A stretch of 8,710 bases of DNA. It comes from Burkholderiales bacterium (GTDB taxonomy: Bacteria > Pseudomonadota > Gammaproteobacteria > Burkholderiales > Burkholderiaceae_D). Location of the stretch: assembly GCA_028868455.1 (NCBI GenBank), contig JAGWUK010000092.1:1-8710 (forward strand). The letters are read 5' to 3'. Below the pieces are notes generated by a model, which saw only the letters and a program-made list of their open reading frames with translations, was not told the origin of the DNA and searched no databases. The position numbers and the translations under genes are program-made. Of this stretch, positions 6,126 through 8,710 are shown piece by piece. Each line of letters opens with the position of its first letter. Position 1 is the first letter of the stretch.

Positions 6126-7931
6126 ATGTCCATGCGTACCCATTACTGCGGCCTCACTACTGAGGAATTACTCGGCCAAACCGTCAGCCTGTGCGGCTGG
6201 GTGCATCGTCGCCGTGATCACGGCGGCGTGATCTTTATCGATCTGCGCGACCGTGAAGGTCTGGTGCAGGTTGTCTGCGATCCAGATCGCGCAGATGTGT
6301 TCAAGGCAGCGGAAACTGTCCGCAATGAGTTCTGCCTGCGCATTACCGGTCTGGTACGTCCTCGTCCAGAAGGCACAACCAACGCGAATCTGAAATCCGG
6401 CAAGATCGAAGTGCTGGCGCAAAATGTTGAAATCCTGAATCCATCGGTCACGCCACCGTTCCAGCTGGATGACGACAACCTGTCCGAAACCACACGCCTG
6501 ACACACCGCGTGCTGGATCTGCGCCGCCCGCAAATGCAAAACAACCTGCGCCTGCGTTACAAGGTTGCGATGGAAGTGCGCAAGTTCCTGGATGCCAACG
6601 GCTTCATCGATATCGAAACACCGATGCTGACCAAATCCACACCGGAAGGCGCACGCGACTATCTGGTGCCGTCTCGTGTCAATGCCGGTAACTTCTTTGC
6701 GTTGCCACAATCGCCGCAGTTGTTCAAACAATTGCTGATGGTGGCTAACTTTGACCGCTACTACCAGATCACCAAATGCTTCCGCGACGAAGATCTGCGC
6801 GCTGACCGTCAGCCAGAATTCACCCAGATCGATTGCGAAACCTCGTTCATGAACGAACAGGAAATCCGCGACATGTTTGAAGGCATGATTCGCCTGGTCT
6901 TCAAAAACACGCTGGATATCGACCTGCCAAATCCTTTCCCGGTCATGGATTTTGCCGAAGCAATGGGCTTGTACGGTTCCGACAAACCTGACATGCGCGT
7001 CAAGCTGCAATTCACTGAATTGACGGATGTGATGAAAGACGTGGATTTCAAAGTCTTCTCCGGCGCCGCCAACATGAACAATGGCCGCGTGGTTGGCTTG
7101 CTGGTGCCAGGTGGCGCTAACATGCCGCGTTCTGAAATCGATGCCTACACACAATTCGTTGCGATTTACGGTGCCAAAGGTCTGGCGTACATCAAGGTCA
7201 ATGAACTGGCAAAAGGCCGTGACGGTCTGCAATCGCCTATCGTTAAAAACATCCACGATGCAGCGTTGACACAAATTCTGGAGCGCACTGGTGCCAAAGA
7301 CGGCGATCTGATTTTCTTTGGCGCGGATAAAGCCAAAGTCGTCAACGACGCGATCGGCGCCTTGCGTGTCAAAATCGGCCACAGCGAATTCGGCAAAGCC
7401 AACGGCCTGTTCGAAGATGTCTGGAAACCATTGTGGGTTATCGACTTCCCAATGTTTGAACATGACGAAGAAAACGACCGCTGGACAGCAACGCACCATC
7501 CGTTTACCGCACCAAAAGACGGTCACGAAGACCTGATGGAAAGCGATCCGGGTAAATGTATCGCCAAAGCCTACGACATGGTATTGAACGGCTGGGAACT
7601 CGGCGGTGGTTCTGTCCGTATCCACCGTGCAGACGTACAAAGCAAAGTGTTCCGTGCCTTGAAGATCGACGATGCAGAAGCACAATTGAAATTCGGCTTC
7701 CTGCTCGATGCATTGCAATACGGCGCGCCACCGCACGGCGGCCTGGCTTTCGGTCTGGATCGTATCGTCACCATGATGACCGGTGCCGAATCGATCCGCG
7801 ATGTGATCGCTTTCCCGAAAACACAGCGCGCGCAATGTCTGTTGACGCAGGCACCATCCGAAGTCGACGAAAAACAATTACGCGAACTGCATATCCGTCT
7901 GCGTGCAACCGAGCCAGCGATCAAGGCTTAA
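6126..7931 (+). CDS. aspS: Aspartyl-tRNA synthetase, probably non-discriminating
   Basis: Class II synthetase that charges tRNA(Asp) with aspartate in the cytoplasm. The 601 residues match the bacterial type: N-terminal OB-fold anticodon-binding domain (about 1-110), catalytic core with motif 1 around 140-170, flipping loop STPEGARD (171-178), motif 2 [16 protein letters not shown] (219-234), an inserted GAD domain (about 290-420), and motif 3 GLAFGLDR (539-546). In the anticodon domain RRRDHGG has H32 and RPRPEGTTN has G83. E. coli's discriminating enzyme has Leu and Lys there, while non-discriminating enzymes have His and Gly. It therefore probably also aspartylates tRNA(Asn), to be converted by GatCAB (inference). 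AGGTAAG lies upstream of the ATG at 6126; a second ATG two codons later (MSMRTHYCG) is an alternative start. Codon use looks more biased than in neighbours, as expected for a well-expressed gene. Confidence 0.98.
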   Translation: MSMRTHYCGLTTEELLGQTVSLCGWVHRRRDHGGVIFIDLRDREGLVQVVCDPDRADVFKAAETVRNEFCLRITGLVRPRPEGTTNANLKSGKIEVLAQNVEILNPSVTPPFQLDDDNLSETTRLTHRVLDLRRPQMQNNLRLRYKVAMEVRKFLDANGFIDIETPMLTKSTPEGARDYLVPSRVNAGNFFALPQSPQLFKQLLMVANFDRYYQITKCFRDEDLRADRQPEFTQIDCETSFMNEQEIRDMFEGMIRLVFKNTLDIDLPNPFPVMDFAEAMGLYGSDKPDMRVKLQFTELTDVMKDVDFKVFSGAANMNNGRVVGLLVPGGANMPRSEIDAYTQFVAIYGAKGLAYIKVNELAKGRDGLQSPIVKNIHDAALTQILERTGAKDGDLIFFGADKAKVVNDAIGALRVKIGHSEFGKANGLFEDVWKPLWVIDFPMFEHDEENDRWTATHHPFTAPKDGHEDLMESDPGKCIAKAYDMVLNGWELGGGSVRIHRADVQSKVFRALKIDDAEAQLKFGFLLDALQYGAPPHGGLAFGLDRIVTMMTGAESIRDVIAFPKTQRAQCLLTQAPSEVDEKQLRELHIRLRATEPAIKA

Positions 7932-7952
7932 TGCACTTAATGGCATGTTGAT

Positions 7953-7982
7953 AAAAAAGCGCGGCTGGTCCGCGCTTTTTTT
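7953..7982 (+). terminator. Rho-independent terminator of aspS operon
   Basis: GCGCGG (7959-7964) and CCGCGC (7970-7975) form a 6-bp all-GC stem with loop CTGGT, preceded by six A and followed by seven T. It lies 21 bases after the aspS stop and could also work in the opposite direction because of the A run. Confidence 0.93.
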
Positions 7983-7983
7983 G

Positions 7984-8237
7984 TATGTGAACAAAAAACG
8001 GCATCTCAAAAATCTGGCCAGGGCCGGGCAAAACACGTGAGCCGGATGACACCCACTTTGCAAGGCAGGCGAAATACCGGGCGCTTGTTTTCCTTTGACC
8101 AGCAAGCAGGATGTGCTTTGTTTGTGCGGACTTGCCGCAGATGGCTACTTGTTACAGCGGTTACATTTTCATTGCGACGAAAGACGTAAATTAAAGTACA
8201 TTATGGCAATTTCTTTACACACTTCCTGAAACCGCTT
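7984..8237. other. Intergenic region before the lipoprotein gene
   Basis: No gene or RNA recognised. A direct repeat GTTACA occurs at 8151-8156 and 8160-8165, nine bases apart. Weak -10-like hexamers (TAAATT at 8187, TACATT at 8197) lie in the AT-rich end of the stretch, and TTGCGA at 8172-8177 is 19 bases from the second one. None is convincing. The lipoprotein promoter is presumably in 8090-8210, since the terminator at 7953-7982 isolates it from aspS. Confidence 0.4.
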
Positions 8238-8710
8238 ATGAAAATTTGTACTTCGAATTCTTGCAAGAAAACACTGGCATTGTTGATGGCATCTGGTCTG
8301 TTGTTAAGCGCGTGTGGGCAAAAGAAAACCGAGCTCGGTGAAGGATCGTCCGAAGTGACCGGCTCTGCCGGGCCAGCCGGAGCAAAAGGTGCCAGCAAAA
8401 GTCTGGTGAAATGCGACGCGCCTGTCGCCACGTTGGCTTTGGTGGAAAACCCGAATGGCTATGCGATGCAGACGCAATACAACTTGCCTGCGTCGCCTGT
8501 ACCGTTGATACGCTTGCTGGCGCAACAAAGCGGCTGCTTCCGCGTTGTCGATCGCTCGGCAGGCTTAAAAGCCGTGATCAGAGAGCAGGAATTGCAGGAT
8601 CAGGGCATCTTGCGCAAAAACACCACCGTGCATAAAGGGCAGGGCTACGAAGCGCAATACACGATGACCCCTAGCCTGACATTTTCTGAAAATAAAGCCG
8701 GTGGCGACAT
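8238..8710 (+). CDS. CsgG/HfaB-type lipoprotein (N-terminal part)
   Basis: The first 157 codons of a secreted lipoprotein, cut by the right edge. The N-terminus MKICTSNSCKKTLALLMASGLLLSACGQ is a lipoprotein signal peptide with lipobox LSAC and lipidation site C26; no Asp follows at +2, so outer-membrane sorting is expected. A Gly/Ala-rich linker follows (about 34-55) with GSAGPAGAKGAS. From about residue 90 the sequence PLIRLLAQQSGCFRVVDRS-GLKAVIREQELQ and then YTMTPSLTFSENKAGGD resembles the CsgG family (PF03783), whose members form the curli secretion pore or anchor holdfasts (HfaB). No curli genes are visible nearby, so the role is open. Assignment is by recognition, not by a search. The ATG gives a proper signal peptide but has no clear Shine-Dalgarno sequence. 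It lies 255 bases after the aspS terminator, so it is an independent unit. Confidence 0.75.
   Translation, partial: MKICTSNSCKKTLALLMASGLLLSACGQKKTELGEGSSEVTGSAGPAGAKGASKSLVKCDAPVATLALVENPNGYAMQTQYNLPASPVPLIRLLAQQSGCFRVVDRSAGLKAVIREQELQDQGILRKNTTVHKGQGYEAQYTMTPSLTFSENKAGGD

Noticed and set aside
6168..7877. 569-codon open frame on the minus strand inside aspS
   Set aside because: It is fully antisense to a conserved synthetase gene, its translation shows no domain pattern, and strong codon bias in aspS explains the lack of stops.
1..8710. CRISPR arrays, tRNA or rRNA genes, insertion sequences, phage genes
   Set aside because: No repeat-spacer pattern, no tRNA cloverleaf or T-loop motif, no transposase or terminal repeats were seen.

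Overview
The window looks like a piece of a betaproteobacterial chromosome, most likely Burkholderiales of the Oxalobacteraceae type (Herminiimonas/Janthinobacterium-like). This rests on moderate GC content, the gene order FmdB zinc-ribbon protein - DUF502 membrane protein - aspS, and an aspartyl-tRNA synthetase with the sequence style of that group. The genus is inference; no database search was possible.

Layout. On the minus strand, 1-2144 carries sbcD (complete) and sbcC (N-terminal 290 codons, running off the left edge). They overlap by ATGA and encode the SbcCD (Mre11/Rad50-type) DNA-end nuclease. All other genes are on the plus strand. A small alanine-rich coiled-coil protein, possibly FlxA-like, lies at 2494-2943. 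The 2944-3496 gap is rich in structure. It holds a nested inverted repeat, a possible terminator, a TATAAT promoter with a GC-rich discriminator, and a roughly 190-nt rod-shaped RNA whose ends pair over 21 positions, which is best explained as 6S RNA (ssrS). A sodium:solute symporter follows (3497-4921), then the cluster FmdB-like zinc ribbon (5081-5407), DUF502 membrane protein (5448-6056) and aspS (6126-7931). A textbook Rho-independent terminator ends this cluster. A lipoprotein of the CsgG/HfaB type starts at 8238 and runs off the right edge.

How it fits together. Most of the window is housekeeping: DNA repair, tRNA charging, a probable global transcription regulator RNA, and a nutrient transporter. 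The AspRS carries His32 and Gly83 at positions linked to non-discriminating enzymes, which suggests Asn-tRNA(Asn) is made through Asp-tRNA(Asn) and GatCAB. No mobile element, CRISPR array, tRNA or rRNA gene was seen. I found no convincing new defence or biosynthetic system. The items most worth a second look are the 6S-like RNA, the nested hairpin upstream of it, a lysine beside the predicted Na2 site of the symporter, and the two poorly characterised proteins (2494-2943 and 8238-8710).
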